Source: Desulfobacula sp. (GTDB taxonomy: Bacteria; Desulfobacterota; Desulfobacteria; Desulfobacterales; Desulfobacteraceae). From it: a DNA stretch of 64,000 bases. Below are positions 8,111-16,267 of this stretch, one piece after another. The notes under the pieces are model-generated. The model did no database searches. It was not told the DNA's origin and was given only the letters and a program-made list of their open reading frames with translations. The position numbers and the translations under genes were made by a program. Numbering within the stretch: position 1 is the stretch's first letter; each line of letters starts with the position of its first letter. Location: the NCBI GenBank assembly GCA_023701135.1, contig JAMPXP010000017.1, positions 54,780-118,779 of the forward strand, in the 5' to 3' direction.

Positions 8111-9886
8111 CTAATACATGGCATCGATGAGATGCTGGTATTTCCCGTTGATGGTTTTGCGTTTCAGCTTCATGGTCGGGGTGATTTCTTCTCCGTCAAC
8201 GGTAAAGGGCTTTGGCAGCAAGGTGAATTTTTTGATGGTCTCGTACTGGGCCAGTTTTTTTGAATGGAAATCAATGCGCTTGCGGTAGAATCGGATGACC
8301 TCCGGGTGCTGGATCAGCTCCTCCCGTGAGGCAAAGGGGATATTCTTTTTCCGGGCCCAGGTTTCAAGGGCCTCAAAAGAAGGAACAATAAGGGCGCTGA
8401 TGAATTGTTTCCGCTCTCCGATGGCAACGACCTGGTCAATGAAAAAATCCTTGCCCACAAGGGTCTCAATGTGCAGGGGCGCTATGTTTTTTCCGCCCGA
8501 AGTGATGATCAAGTCCTTGATCCGGTCCGTGATTTTTAAGAATCCGTCTTCGTCAAATTCACCCACATCCCCGGTTTTGAACCAGCCGTCTCTTATTTCT
8601 TCGGCGGTTTTTTCAGGATTGTTGTAATAGCCTTTCATGACCTGGCCGCCCTTGACCTCGATTTCCCCGCTGTCTGTGATCCTGACCTCGCAATTCGGCA
8701 CGGGTTTGCCAACGGTCCCGAAGCGAAAGCAGGCGGGGGTGTTGCAGGTGATCATGGGGGAGGTTTCCGTCAACCCGTATCCCTGGCAGATCAAAAGGCC
8801 ACAGGCAAAAAAGAATTCTTCAATGGTTTTTTCAAGGGGGGCTCCGCCGGCGGAAAAAAAGTTTTTATCCCCTCCCACAATGTCCCTGACCTTGGAAAGC
8901 ACCAGTTTATCATAGAGACCGTGTTTCAATCGTAAGCCAAGGGGAATGGGCTGGTTTTTGCGCAACCGGGTATAATAGTCTTCCCCGGTTTTAAGGGCCT
9001 GTTTGAACAGGACTTTTTTAAGATAAGAGGCAGTTTCCTGGCGGTTCATGACCGTGGCGTATATTTTTTCATAGAGCCGGGGAACAGAGACCATGGCTGT
9101 AGGTCTGATCTCCTGGAGGGTTTCGATGACTTTTTTGGGGTCTTCAAGATAGGTGTGGACGGCCCCTTTAAAATAGACATAGTAGGACCACATCCTTTCG
9201 TAGACATGGCTCAGGGGCAGGAAACACAAAGAGGTGTCCTTGTGTGAAACATTAAAATGAGTGTCCAGGGCCTCAAACTGGTGGAAGAGATTCCCGTGGG
9301 TGAGCATGACCCCTTTGGGGTTTCCCGTGGTGCCGGAGGTATAAATGATGGTGGTGGTATCATTTTTTCGGATGGCAGCCCCCCGCTTTTGAAGCTCATC
9401 CTTCACGTCGGACGGATTCTGCTGGGCGGCAAAATCCTTGAAATACAATGCAAAGGCGGGGTCGACAGAAATCCGGTCATCATAGGAGATCACCTTGAGC
9501 GGCATTCCTTCTGAAACCACGGCCGCTACATTTTGATACTGGAAATCATTGCCGACAAAGATGAGTTCAATGCCTGCATTTTCGATGATAAACCGGGCCT
9601 GTTCCTTGGTATTGGTGCTGTAGATGGGGACGGAAACCGCCCCGGCCAGGATACAGGCATAATCCGTGACCGCCCATTCATACCGGTTGGCGGAATAGAT
9701 GCCGACATTGTCTCCTTTTCCCACACCGGCATGGATCAGGGCAGCGGCCAGCCCATTGATTTTTTTCCCAAACTCGGCATAGGTCAGTGCCTTCCACGCC
9801 TGGCCCTCTTTAAACCGAAGTGCGGTTTGTTGTGCATATTCCCTGACTTTCTCCGTGATCACCTGACCCATATGTTCATATTTCAT
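8111..9886 (-). CDS. Long-chain fatty-acid--CoA ligase (AMP-forming)
   Basis: 591 residues from the ATG at 9886 (MKYEHMGQ), which has AAAGGA nine bases upstream; the reading frame continues further upstream but without a better start. Adenylates a fatty acid and transfers it to CoA at the membrane, feeding beta-oxidation or lipid synthesis. Motifs in order: TTIIYTSGTTGNPKGVMLTHGN (P-loop A3), GYGLTETSPMI (A5), GWFKTGDVGEFDEDGFLKITDR (A7-A8) and IIKKFTLLPKPFTVDGEEITPTMKLKRK (A10 lysine region). Length agrees with the FadD15/FAA1-like branch. Single gene, convergent with the PLA2-like gene. Chain-length preference cannot be inferred. Confidence 0.92.
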   Translation of the reverse strand: MKYEHMGQVITEKVREYAQQTALRFKEGQAWKALTYAEFGKKINGLAAALIHAGVGKGDNVGIYSANRYEWAVTDYACILAGAVSVPIYSTNTKEQARFIIENAGIELIFVGNDFQYQNVAAVVSEGMPLKVISYDDRISVDPAFALYFKDFAAQQNPSDVKDELQKRGAAIRKNDTTTIIYTSGTTGNPKGVMLTHGNLFHQFEALDTHFNVSHKDTSLCFLPLSHVYERMWSYYVYFKGAVHTYLEDPKKVIETLQEIRPTAMVSVPRLYEKIYATVMNRQETASYLKKVLFKQALKTGEDYYTRLRKNQPIPLGLRLKHGLYDKLVLSKVRDIVGGDKNFFSAGGAPLEKTIEEFFFACGLLICQGYGLTETSPMITCNTPACFRFGTVGKPVPNCEVRITDSGEIEVKGGQVMKGYYNNPEKTAEEIRDGWFKTGDVGEFDEDGFLKITDRIKDLIITSGGKNIAPLHIETLVGKDFFIDQVVAIGERKQFISALIVPSFEALETWARKKNIPFASREELIQHPEVIRFYRKRIDFHSKKLAQYETIKKFTLLPKPFTVDGEEITPTMKLKRKTINGKYQHLIDAMY

Positions 9887-10090
9887 GCATACGATTCCTT
9901 TGTGCAAAAATAATAAATCCTGAGAACGCTGTTTACCTCTTATTGAAATCAATGGCAAATAGTATTTTACCGGTGAACCTCGGAAGGCCGGTTTTCCGGA
10001 AAAAGGATTGAGGTATGGTTTTCATCATGATATCAAAACCAATGATCAAACCGGAATGAATGATAATGAGATGCGGGCCGTGAAGACCCT

Positions 10091-10609
10091 TTACATTTTA
10101 AAAATTCTCATCATTTTATTTAGTGCAAACATATTCACCCCGGTTGTGACTGCGTCATAAATATCCGCATCACTCCAGCCAAGGCCGTGGAGTTTATTAA
10201 TATCGTTCTGATCAACGATATCCGGGTCATTGACTGCTTTTAAAACAAATAGAAGGATGGCCTCATCTTTTTCGGAAAGTTCAGCCGCTTTTGGATCTTT
10301 CAGTATTTTATCTATTTCCGTATCGGTTAACCCCTGTTTTTTAAGGACCTGCCGGTTAAAATTGAAGCAAATGGCATTCGAACAGCTTTTTGAACTGAGC
10401 ATTCGGATCAAAACCAGTAAAGGAAAATTAAGATTCGGGTGGCTGCTGTAATAGGCGATCGTTTTCATCAAGGTCTGAAAGAAAAAGGGGCTTACACTTG
10501 CAAGTTCAACCGGTTTGGGAACTTGTCCTGTTCGTTCTGTCATTTCAGTATAAACAGACTTGACGTCACCTGTTGCTTCACCGGGTTTGATTGTTTTTAA
10601 TAAACTCAT
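10091..10609 (-). CDS. Carboxymuconolactone decarboxylase / AhpD-like protein
   Basis: 172-residue all-helical protein of the AhpD-like superfamily. The segment LSSKSCSNAICFNFNRQVLKKQGLTDTEI is the place of the redox-active motif, but instead of the classical C-x2-C plus His it has C-x4-C followed by FNFN, so the canonical alkylhydroperoxidase proton-relay His is absent. The C-terminal half (ADIYDAVTTGVNMFALNKMMRIF) matches the family's helix. Likely role is peroxide or thiol chemistry, but the altered site makes the reaction uncertain. Strong ribosome site (GAGGAG). It is divergent from a LysR regulator across 141 bases, the usual arrangement of a LysR protein and its target gene. Confidence 0.78.
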   Translation of the reverse strand: MSLLKTIKPGEATGDVKSVYTEMTERTGQVPKPVELASVSPFFFQTLMKTIAYYSSHPNLNFPLLVLIRMLSSKSCSNAICFNFNRQVLKKQGLTDTEIDKILKDPKAAELSEKDEAILLFVLKAVNDPDIVDQNDINKLHGLGWSDADIYDAVTTGVNMFALNKMMRIFKM

Positions 10610-10642
10610 TTAATTTCTCCTCTTTTTAGATTATTTCGATAA

Positions 10643-10671
10643 TTGACTTACCCTGGTTTTCAAAGTACAAA
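10643..10671 (+). promoter_or_regulatory. Candidate promoter of the LysR gene
   Basis: TTGACT at 10643-10648 and TACAAA at 10666-10671 are spaced 17 bases, about 80 bases before the GTG at 10751. The divergent gap also contains TTTCGAT near 10634 and its complement ATCGAAA near 10720, which could be half-sites for the LysR protein. Prediction only. Confidence 0.3.
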
Positions 10672-10750
10672 TTAATCAATCAAAAATTTTGTGTCCAACG
10701 ATATTTTTAGATGGGCATAATCGAAAATTCAGATTAAAAAGGATTCAATA

Positions 10751-11641
10751 GTGGAAATCAGGTATTTAAAAACCTTCAGGACAGTGGCCCATTTACTGAA
10801 TTTTAATCAGGCGGCAAAGATCCTTAATTGCTCGCAATCAACCGTTTCAGCGCAAATAAAGCTTTTGGAAGAAGAATTGGATGTATTGCTTTTTGACCGG
10901 CTTGGGAAAAAAATCATTTTGACTGACGCAGGCAGTAAGCTTATTCGATATGCCCAGAAAATGATTGATCTTGAAAAGGAAACATTTTCAGAAATAGCCG
11001 ACAACGGCGAACGGATTGGAGATATTTCAATCCGGGCCCCCCAGAGTGTCGGGACGTATCTAATCCCCGAAATCCTTGAAGTCTTCAGGGGAGTGTACCC
11101 GGGAATCGGTTTTAATATTGAAACATGTTCCGTTGTCTCACTTAAACATGAATTAAGATCAGGGATTGTTGATGTGGCTTTTCTACTTGCCGATGAGGCG
11201 GCTGTAAAAGGGTTCCAAACAGAAGTGTTAAGGATTGAGCCCCTTGTCCTGATAGCCGGACCGGGCCATCGCCTGGCAATGAAAAATAAAATTCAGATTC
11301 AAGATCTTAATGGTGAAACCATTATTCTGCCCAAACATGACTGCGGGTATAAAATGGTGTTTGAAAAAATGCTTGTCGAACAAAATATCAAAACCGCGTC
11401 TAAAATGGAGTTTAACAGTGTGGAAGCGGTTAAGCGGTGCGTGATGAAGGGCATTGGCATAAGCATTATCCCCCGGCTTTCCGTAAGGGATGAAATAAAT
11501 GAGGGGAAGCTCACAGTCCTTCCTTTGACGGAAGAGCTTTTAGAAACGTGTGTATTAATGATCTGGCATAAAAATAAATGGTTGTCTCCAACCCTGACGG
11601 AATTTATGAATTGCGCAAGAAAAACCATATCCCTGATATAG
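10751..11641 (+). CDS. LysR-family transcriptional regulator
   Basis: 296 residues, GTG start with AAAAAGGA upstream. Residues 1-60 are the winged HTH (EIRYLKTFRTVAHLLNFNQAAKILNCSQSTVSAQIKLLEEELDVLLFDRLGKKIILT). Residues about 90-290 form the two-lobed effector domain (SIRAPQSVGTYLIPEILEVFRGVYPGI; VMKGIGISIIPRLSV). Length is standard. It is transcribed away from the AhpD-like gene, so it probably controls that gene and itself; the inducer is unknown. The low-G+C wording of this gene relative to neighbours is mild and I do not read it as transfer. Confidence 0.9.
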   Translation: MEIRYLKTFRTVAHLLNFNQAAKILNCSQSTVSAQIKLLEEELDVLLFDRLGKKIILTDAGSKLIRYAQKMIDLEKETFSEIADNGERIGDISIRAPQSVGTYLIPEILEVFRGVYPGIGFNIETCSVVSLKHELRSGIVDVAFLLADEAAVKGFQTEVLRIEPLVLIAGPGHRLAMKNKIQIQDLNGETIILPKHDCGYKMVFEKMLVEQNIKTASKMEFNSVEAVKRCVMKGIGISIIPRLSVRDEINEGKLTVLPLTEELLETCVLMIWHKNKWLSPTLTEFMNCARKTISLI

Positions 11642-11678
11642 GGGGGACAGAAAAATCAAGCATCGATAATTCGTCGGC

Positions 11679-14075
11679 TCAGTTTGCCTTCGGCTTCAGC
11701 ACCATCACCTGTGATATATCCTTTCCCGACAGGAACCGGAGGGGCACCTGGCCTCCCTCGGCCCACAGTTTTGCCAGATCCTTGTAGTGCCTGCTCTTGA
11801 AATGCCCCGACTGCCCGGGCGGGCTGATGATGCTGGAATTCTCCGGGTCGGCAAAATCCACCATAATCCGGATCACCCCGCCGGAGTCCATCTTAAAGGG
11901 GTTGCCCAGCTCCCAGAAGCCTGAATTGATGGTGAAATGATCGCCGTGGGTAGGAATGGGATCAAGGTTCAAAAATCCCAGTTTGCTGCCCAGGGGATGG
12001 TCAAAAAACATCTGGTGGCCCCGGCCCCAGCGCCATTTATCCGGATTTTTTCCCTGCATCTCATTCAATTTCGCCACAGCCGCTCTCATGCTTTTGCGGA
12101 TAATGTCATCCCGGCCCTCTTTAACGTCCGGGGTGGTCGTATCGTCATAAAGCGCGTGGTCGGGGTCACCGGCCATCCTTGTCAGGGCAAGATCCGGAAT
12201 ATAGAGGAGGTAGGACTGGCTTAAGCCCTCTTTCCAGAGGCTCTCTCCGGTCTCATCGGAAAGGGTATGCCTCATCATTTGGGAATAGAAGGCATTGAAC
12301 AGGGGAGCAGCCGGGCTGTCCATGGTGATATGGTGATCCCATGCCTTGAGGATATGGACGTATCGCTCGAATTCATCCTCCTTGCAGGCATCCGTCACCA
12401 GGGGGGTCCAGCGCTCGGCCACCACCGATACCGTGTCGAGCTGCATGGCGCGCAGCTCATCCGGGCTGATCTTTTGTTCTCCCCGTTGATTCATGATGCG
12501 TTCAAACCGGGTGGCGCGCTGAAACAGATAATAATTGGTCAGGTGATAGGGCGCGTTTCCCGGATCATTGTTAAAGGAAGCCACATAGCCTGCCGGAGGG
12601 TTATAGTCATAGGGAAGGTCTTCATGGGGCACATAGCCGGTCCATTCGTATTCACCGGTCCAGCCGGGAATAGGATAGCTGCCGTCCCCTTTTTTCCGCA
12701 GGGGGGCCGAAGCCGTGAACTGCCAGCCGATATTCCCTTCCTGGTCGGCATATCCCATGCCCAGGTTGATGGTTTTGACCTTGCCCAGGGCTTCCCGGAA
12801 TTCGGTGAAATTTTGCGCCCGGTTCATGTGCAACAGCCCTTCAATGTCCACGGCCGGATGGTCAAAGGCGGCCCAATGCATGGCGCAATCGGCCGGCGCC
12901 ATGGGCATCAGTTTCGAGATCATGGGGCCGTGGCGTGAGACCCTTATGGAATAGGGCTCTTCCCGGAAGCCCTTTTTGTCTTTAATCCTCAGGGTCTCGG
13001 TGATGATTTTAAAATCCTGATACCCGTTTTCCGTCAGGTATTGGTTTGGATTGTCCGGATTGATTTTTTCGACAAAATAATCCAGTTCGTCTCCCCGGCC
13101 GTTGACGGCGCTCCAGGCAATCCGGCCGTTGTATCCCAGGGGACCGATGCCCGGCACGCCCGGAAGGGCGCCGCCGGTCACGTCGTAGCCTCCGCCATGT
13201 ATCCGCATCATATAAAAGAGGGCGGGCAGGGTGGGCTTCAGGTCGGGGCTCCCGGCAAACAGGGCCCTGCCCGATGCCGTCATTTTTCCGGAAAAGATCA
13301 TCCAGTTGCTGGCGGCGATTTCCAGGGGAAAAAGATCCATTGAGGCCCGGGCTTCCACCGGAGTTGACGGGAACCTGTGAAATTCGCTCTTCAAGGTTCC
13401 CAGGGGAACCGGGCTCAGGCGTTTCCCCGTCAGGGTGGGGGCAAAATCCGGATAAGAGGGGGTGATGAAAACTGCGGTTTCCGCACCGGCATGTTCTGCC
13501 AGGCGGTAAAGCACCAGGTCCGCATAGAGGGACCGGGTGAGGCTGAATCCCATCAAAAGCCCTGCGGCCACACAATCTTCGCCTGTCCAGGCACCGGGCT
13601 CGGCCCGTAAAATGACAAATTCTCTGGGGAGGGGCTCATTCCCGCTGATACAGGCATTGATACCGGCGGCATAGGCATCCACCGCTGCCCGGGATTCATC
13701 GGACAAGGCCCCATACCCCTCCTTTGCCAGCCCCTTGAATCCGATGGTCCTGAGAAATTTGTCCTTTTCAAGGGTGGCCTCGCCCAGCAGGGTTGAAAGC
13801 TCGCCGCGGCCTGCAAGGCGGGTCAGTTCCATCTGAAAGAGGCGTTCGCGGGCCGTGATATAGCCCTGAGCAAAAAAAAGATCGTCCCTGTTTTCTGCAA
13901 AAATATGGGGGATGGCATATTCATCGGTTTTCACCTCAACCTTTGATTTCAGACCGTCCAGGACAAGGGTCCCGGTATACCCCGGCACGGCCAGGCGGAA
14001 AAAAATCTGGTAACCTGCATAAAAGATAATCCCCATCAGAAATAACACACCCGCAAGCATTTTGATTTTTTTCAT
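11679..14075 (-). CDS. Penicillin-acylase-family N-terminal nucleophile hydrolase
   Basis: 798 residues. One N-terminal hydrophobic helix (MLAGVLFLMGIIFYAGYQIFF) directs export or anchors the precursor. The alpha part contains ARERLFQMELTRLAGRGELSTLLG. The cleavage point is at ...AASNWMIFSGK: Ser256 becomes the N-terminal nucleophile of the beta chain after self-cleavage, and GSPDLKPTLPALFYMMRIHG, GIPGIGPLGYNGRIAWS-like and NNDPG blocks follow as in the family. These enzymes hydrolyse amide bonds of penicillins, acyl-homoserine lactones or other N-acyl compounds in the periplasm; the natural substrate here is unknown. Ribosome site GGAGAGGA. It is followed at its 5' side by an MFS exporter gene in the same direction, 30 bases away, so they are likely co-transcribed. 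Confidence 0.9.
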   Translation of the reverse strand: MKKIKMLAGVLFLMGIIFYAGYQIFFRLAVPGYTGTLVLDGLKSKVEVKTDEYAIPHIFAENRDDLFFAQGYITARERLFQMELTRLAGRGELSTLLGEATLEKDKFLRTIGFKGLAKEGYGALSDESRAAVDAYAAGINACISGNEPLPREFVILRAEPGAWTGEDCVAAGLLMGFSLTRSLYADLVLYRLAEHAGAETAVFITPSYPDFAPTLTGKRLSPVPLGTLKSEFHRFPSTPVEARASMDLFPLEIAASNWMIFSGKMTASGRALFAGSPDLKPTLPALFYMMRIHGGGYDVTGGALPGVPGIGPLGYNGRIAWSAVNGRGDELDYFVEKINPDNPNQYLTENGYQDFKIITETLRIKDKKGFREEPYSIRVSRHGPMISKLMPMAPADCAMHWAAFDHPAVDIEGLLHMNRAQNFTEFREALGKVKTINLGMGYADQEGNIGWQFTASAPLRKKGDGSYPIPGWTGEYEWTGYVPHEDLPYDYNPPAGYVASFNNDPGNAPYHLTNYYLFQRATRFERIMNQRGEQKISPDELRAMQLDTVSVVAERWTPLVTDACKEDEFERYVHILKAWDHHITMDSPAAPLFNAFYSQMMRHTLSDETGESLWKEGLSQSYLLYIPDLALTRMAGDPDHALYDDTTTPDVKEGRDDIIRKSMRAAVAKLNEMQGKNPDKWRWGRGHQMFFDHPLGSKLGFLNLDPIPTHGDHFTINSGFWELGNPFKMDSGGVIRIMVDFADPENSSIISPPGQSGHFKSRHYKDLAKLWAEGGQVPLRFLSGKDISQVMVLKPKAN

Positions 14076-14105
14076 CTGTCCTCTCCGCCTGATTTTTGTA
14101 AAAGG

Positions 14106-15272
14106 CTAATATTTCACAGGCCGTTTGATCTTGTCAACGGTTAACAGAACCGCCAAACCGGCGATCAGTGCGGAAAATATATAAAACCCGTGACCGGCGC
14201 CGTATTCTTTCTCTATCAGGCTGATGATCAAGGGCCCGCCAAAATAGCCCATGCCCCAGAATAAAAAATAAACCCCGGAAACGGTTCCTTTTTCGGAATC
14301 CGGAACTGCTTCATTTAAATAAGCCAGGGAGGAAAGATAAAAAATCCCGAAACCGAGGCTGGCCCATCCCAGTATGGCAATGGCCGCCCCTTGATCAAAA
14401 GACGGGAAGACGGCAAGGCCTGCGGCGGAGATCCATAAACCCGCGACCATGAATTTTTTCCGGCCGAAGGCATCGGATAAGGGTCCGGTGCAGAATTGAG
14501 ACACACAGACGGACAGATAAAACAGGGTAAAAAAGACCCCCATGGCCGAGGGGGAAAAATGCCTATGATGCATCAGGAAAACCGGGATTACGGTGATAAA
14601 GGCGCCATATCCCATACCATGCAGACTTATCCCGGTTAAGGGGATGAGATGCTTTGAAAATATGATCCGGAAAGCCGTCCGGATATTTTTCATCATGGGG
14701 AATTTTTCCACCTGCCCTTTGGTCTTTCCTGACGTGACCGTGGCTTGAAGCACAAGGGCTCCTGCCAGGCAGAGGCCTGCATACACAAGAAAAATCCCGC
14801 TTTCGCCCAGGGCCTTCCGGAACACCAGTCCCAGGACCGGTCCTGTTGCCAGCCCCATATGAAATACGGCCGTATAGATGCCCATGGCCCTGGCCCGCAT
14901 GCCCGGGAATTTCACGGCCAGCAGGGCCGGCACCAAGGCCCATACCGGCACCTCTCCGATGCCCTGGATGAATCTGCCCATGAAAATCAGGCCGGGCGTG
15001 TGTGCCGTATAATATAAGATTCCTGCACCACAGCAGACACAATAGCCGCCTACCAGCAGGGGTTTAACCCCGATTCTGTCCGCCAGGATGCCCATGGGGA
15101 TTTGAAAGAGAATATAGGATACGGCAAATGCCGAGGCAAGAAAGCCTGCGGTCTCTCCCGAACCGGTCTGTTCCATGATTTTTTCCGGAAGGATCGCAAC
15201 CACCATGCCCACTCCCACCATCATAAAAAATACAGCTATATTCAAACCTAAAAATGTCCTGTCTCTAAACAT
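14106..15272 (-). CDS. Major facilitator superfamily transporter
   Basis: 388 residues with twelve hydrophobic segments. The loop between helices 2 and 3 reads GILADRIGVKPLLVGG, and the equivalent loop in the second half reads GPLSDAFGRKKFMVAG; both are the G-x3-D-x2-G-R/V-(R/K) loop of MFS proteins. Length fits a 12-TM drug/metabolite transporter. AAGGTGA precedes the ATG. It is the upstream member of a two-gene unit with the acylase-type hydrolase, which suggests import or export of an N-acylated compound or its product. Upstream lies a structured repeat and a scar of gene fragments. Confidence 0.88.
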   Translation of the reverse strand: MFRDRTFLGLNIAVFFMMVGVGMVVAILPEKIMEQTGSGETAGFLASAFAVSYILFQIPMGILADRIGVKPLLVGGYCVCCGAGILYYTAHTPGLIFMGRFIQGIGEVPVWALVPALLAVKFPGMRARAMGIYTAVFHMGLATGPVLGLVFRKALGESGIFLVYAGLCLAGALVLQATVTSGKTKGQVEKFPMMKNIRTAFRIIFSKHLIPLTGISLHGMGYGAFITVIPVFLMHHRHFSPSAMGVFFTLFYLSVCVSQFCTGPLSDAFGRKKFMVAGLWISAAGLAVFPSFDQGAAIAILGWASLGFGIFYLSSLAYLNEAVPDSEKGTVSGVYFLFWGMGYFGGPLIISLIEKEYGAGHGFYIFSALIAGLAVLLTVDKIKRPVKY

Positions 15273-15371
15273 AAGAAATCACCTTTATCTTTTTTGAATA
15301 CGAATTGTTTTAAAGGGGATGCACAAATTGACGGGCCGGTTCAGGATCAACCGTAACAATCCGGACGTGCG

Positions 15372-15422
15372 CCTTTAAAAGATAAAACAGGCTACGGCCT
15401 GTAAACCATTATCTTTTACAGG
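15372..15422. repeat. Nested inverted repeat (two concentric hairpins)
   Basis: Outer arms CCTTTAAAAGATAA (15372-15385) and its near-complement at 15409-15422 pair 13 of 14 bases. Inside is a second hairpin ACAGGC (15387-15392) / GCCTGT (15397-15402) closing a TACG loop, which with its C-G closing pair is of the stable UNCG tetraloop type. There is no T-run on either side, so it is not an ordinary terminator. It lies about 100 bases upstream of the MFS gene and at the left edge of the fragment scar; it may be a leader structure or the end of a lost element. Confidence 0.75.
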
Positions 15423-15546
15423 GCGGCGGGGGCGGGGTGTTTGAAAAAAGATCAGTTAAAACAGGTGATTCATTCATTTATAGGTATGCCTTTTTCCTCA
15501 ATATGGTTGAAATTGACTGAATCCGTAAAATAATTAAGGCCTTTTG

Positions 15547-15678
15547 TCAAGAAATTCCTGCGTTCAGTGTGATGGCGACGCAAAATCCCTGGGGGTCCAG
15601 ATTGCGGGCTGAAAGGCCGCCCTTGCAGGTGTCTATGCAGGTTTTCACAATGGCCAGGCCCAGGCCCACGCCCCCCCG
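15547..15678 (-). pseudogene. Remnant: C-terminal end of a sensor histidine kinase
   Basis: Read leftward, the frame gives [19 protein letters not shown], then [17 protein letters not shown] and a TGA stop. This is the G2/ATP-lid end of a CpxA/EnvZ-like kinase (G-x-GLGLAIV.. followed by the last beta strand). Everything upstream (HAMP, His-containing dimerisation region, N box) is missing, and the frame runs directly into the antisense of the MacB fragment. About 40 residues of an original several hundred remain. Confidence 0.78.
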
Positions 15679-15682
15679 AATC

Positions 15683-15875
15683 CCGGGGGCCGTAGCCGCC
15701 GTGAGCCTTCTGGTGGGCGGCATCGGCATCATGAACATCATGCTGGTATCGGTCACGGAGCGGACCCGGGAGATTGGCATCCGCCTGGCCATCGGCGCCC
15801 TGGAACGGGAGGTATTGATGCAGTTCCTGGTGGAGGCCGTGGTGCTGTCCTGTTTCGGCGGCATTGCCGGAATTC
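15683..15875 (+). pseudogene. Remnant: C-terminal piece of a MacB/FtsX-type ABC permease
   Basis: Read rightward, the frame gives [20 protein letters not shown], then [20 protein letters not shown] and [20 protein letters not shown]. This is the highly conserved third-TM and cytoplasmic loop of MacB-like permeases. The periplasmic domain before it and the last TM after it are absent; the frame continues into unrelated sequence. It starts within about 10 bases of the end of the kinase remnant on the other strand, so a deletion or inversion has joined two once separate genes head to head. Kinase/regulator plus MacB export genes commonly sit together, so both may derive from one lost locus. Confidence 0.8.
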
Positions 15876-15915
15876 TGCGCCTTAGGTTTCACCGGATTGA
15901 TGACAGCGCATGGTT

Positions 15916-16221
15916 TTACATGGAATGTAGCCGGGGCCGGAAGGTGAGGCTTATTTCAACGTTTTCATCGAGTTTCCCGAGCATGGCAATCATCCGGTCC
16001 AGCGTAAAACGGGCAAGTTTTGCATTGCGGATGCATGAAAACTCTGAATGTGAAACCCCCGTCAGTTTTTCGGCTTCCCGTGCCGATAATTTACGTTCGT
16101 CAAGTTTGCGGATTATCTCCGCCGTAAGAACAGCACGGACTTGTTCAAGGCCGGCGTTTGCGCGGCCGAAATCTTGGAACACGTTTCCACGGCCTTGTAC
16201 CAAATCAAAGGTATCGTTCAT
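15916..16221 (-). CDS. Orphan XRE/HTH_37-type antitoxin-like regulator
   Basis: 101 residues starting [19 protein letters not shown] at 16221, with AAAGGGGC upstream. The sequence [71 protein letters not shown] is an HTH_37/HigA-like Cro/C1 domain, the type found as the antitoxin of RelE/HigB modules; the N-terminal FxDxGxxxA motif is typical. Normally a toxin gene lies immediately upstream, but here the upstream bases are the acyl-CoA synthetase stop and no RelE-like frame is present. It is either a stranded antitoxin or a stand-alone regulator. It could be transcribed from the preceding operon. Confidence 0.78.
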   Translation of the reverse strand: MNDTFDLVQGRGNVFQDFGRANAGLEQVRAVLTAEIIRKLDERKLSAREAEKLTGVSHSEFSCIRNAKLARFTLDRMIAMLGKLDENVEISLTFRPRLHSM

Positions 16222-16267
16222 TGTAAAGCCCCTTTCAACACGCTTAAAGGGTTTGGTATTGCCGGAC

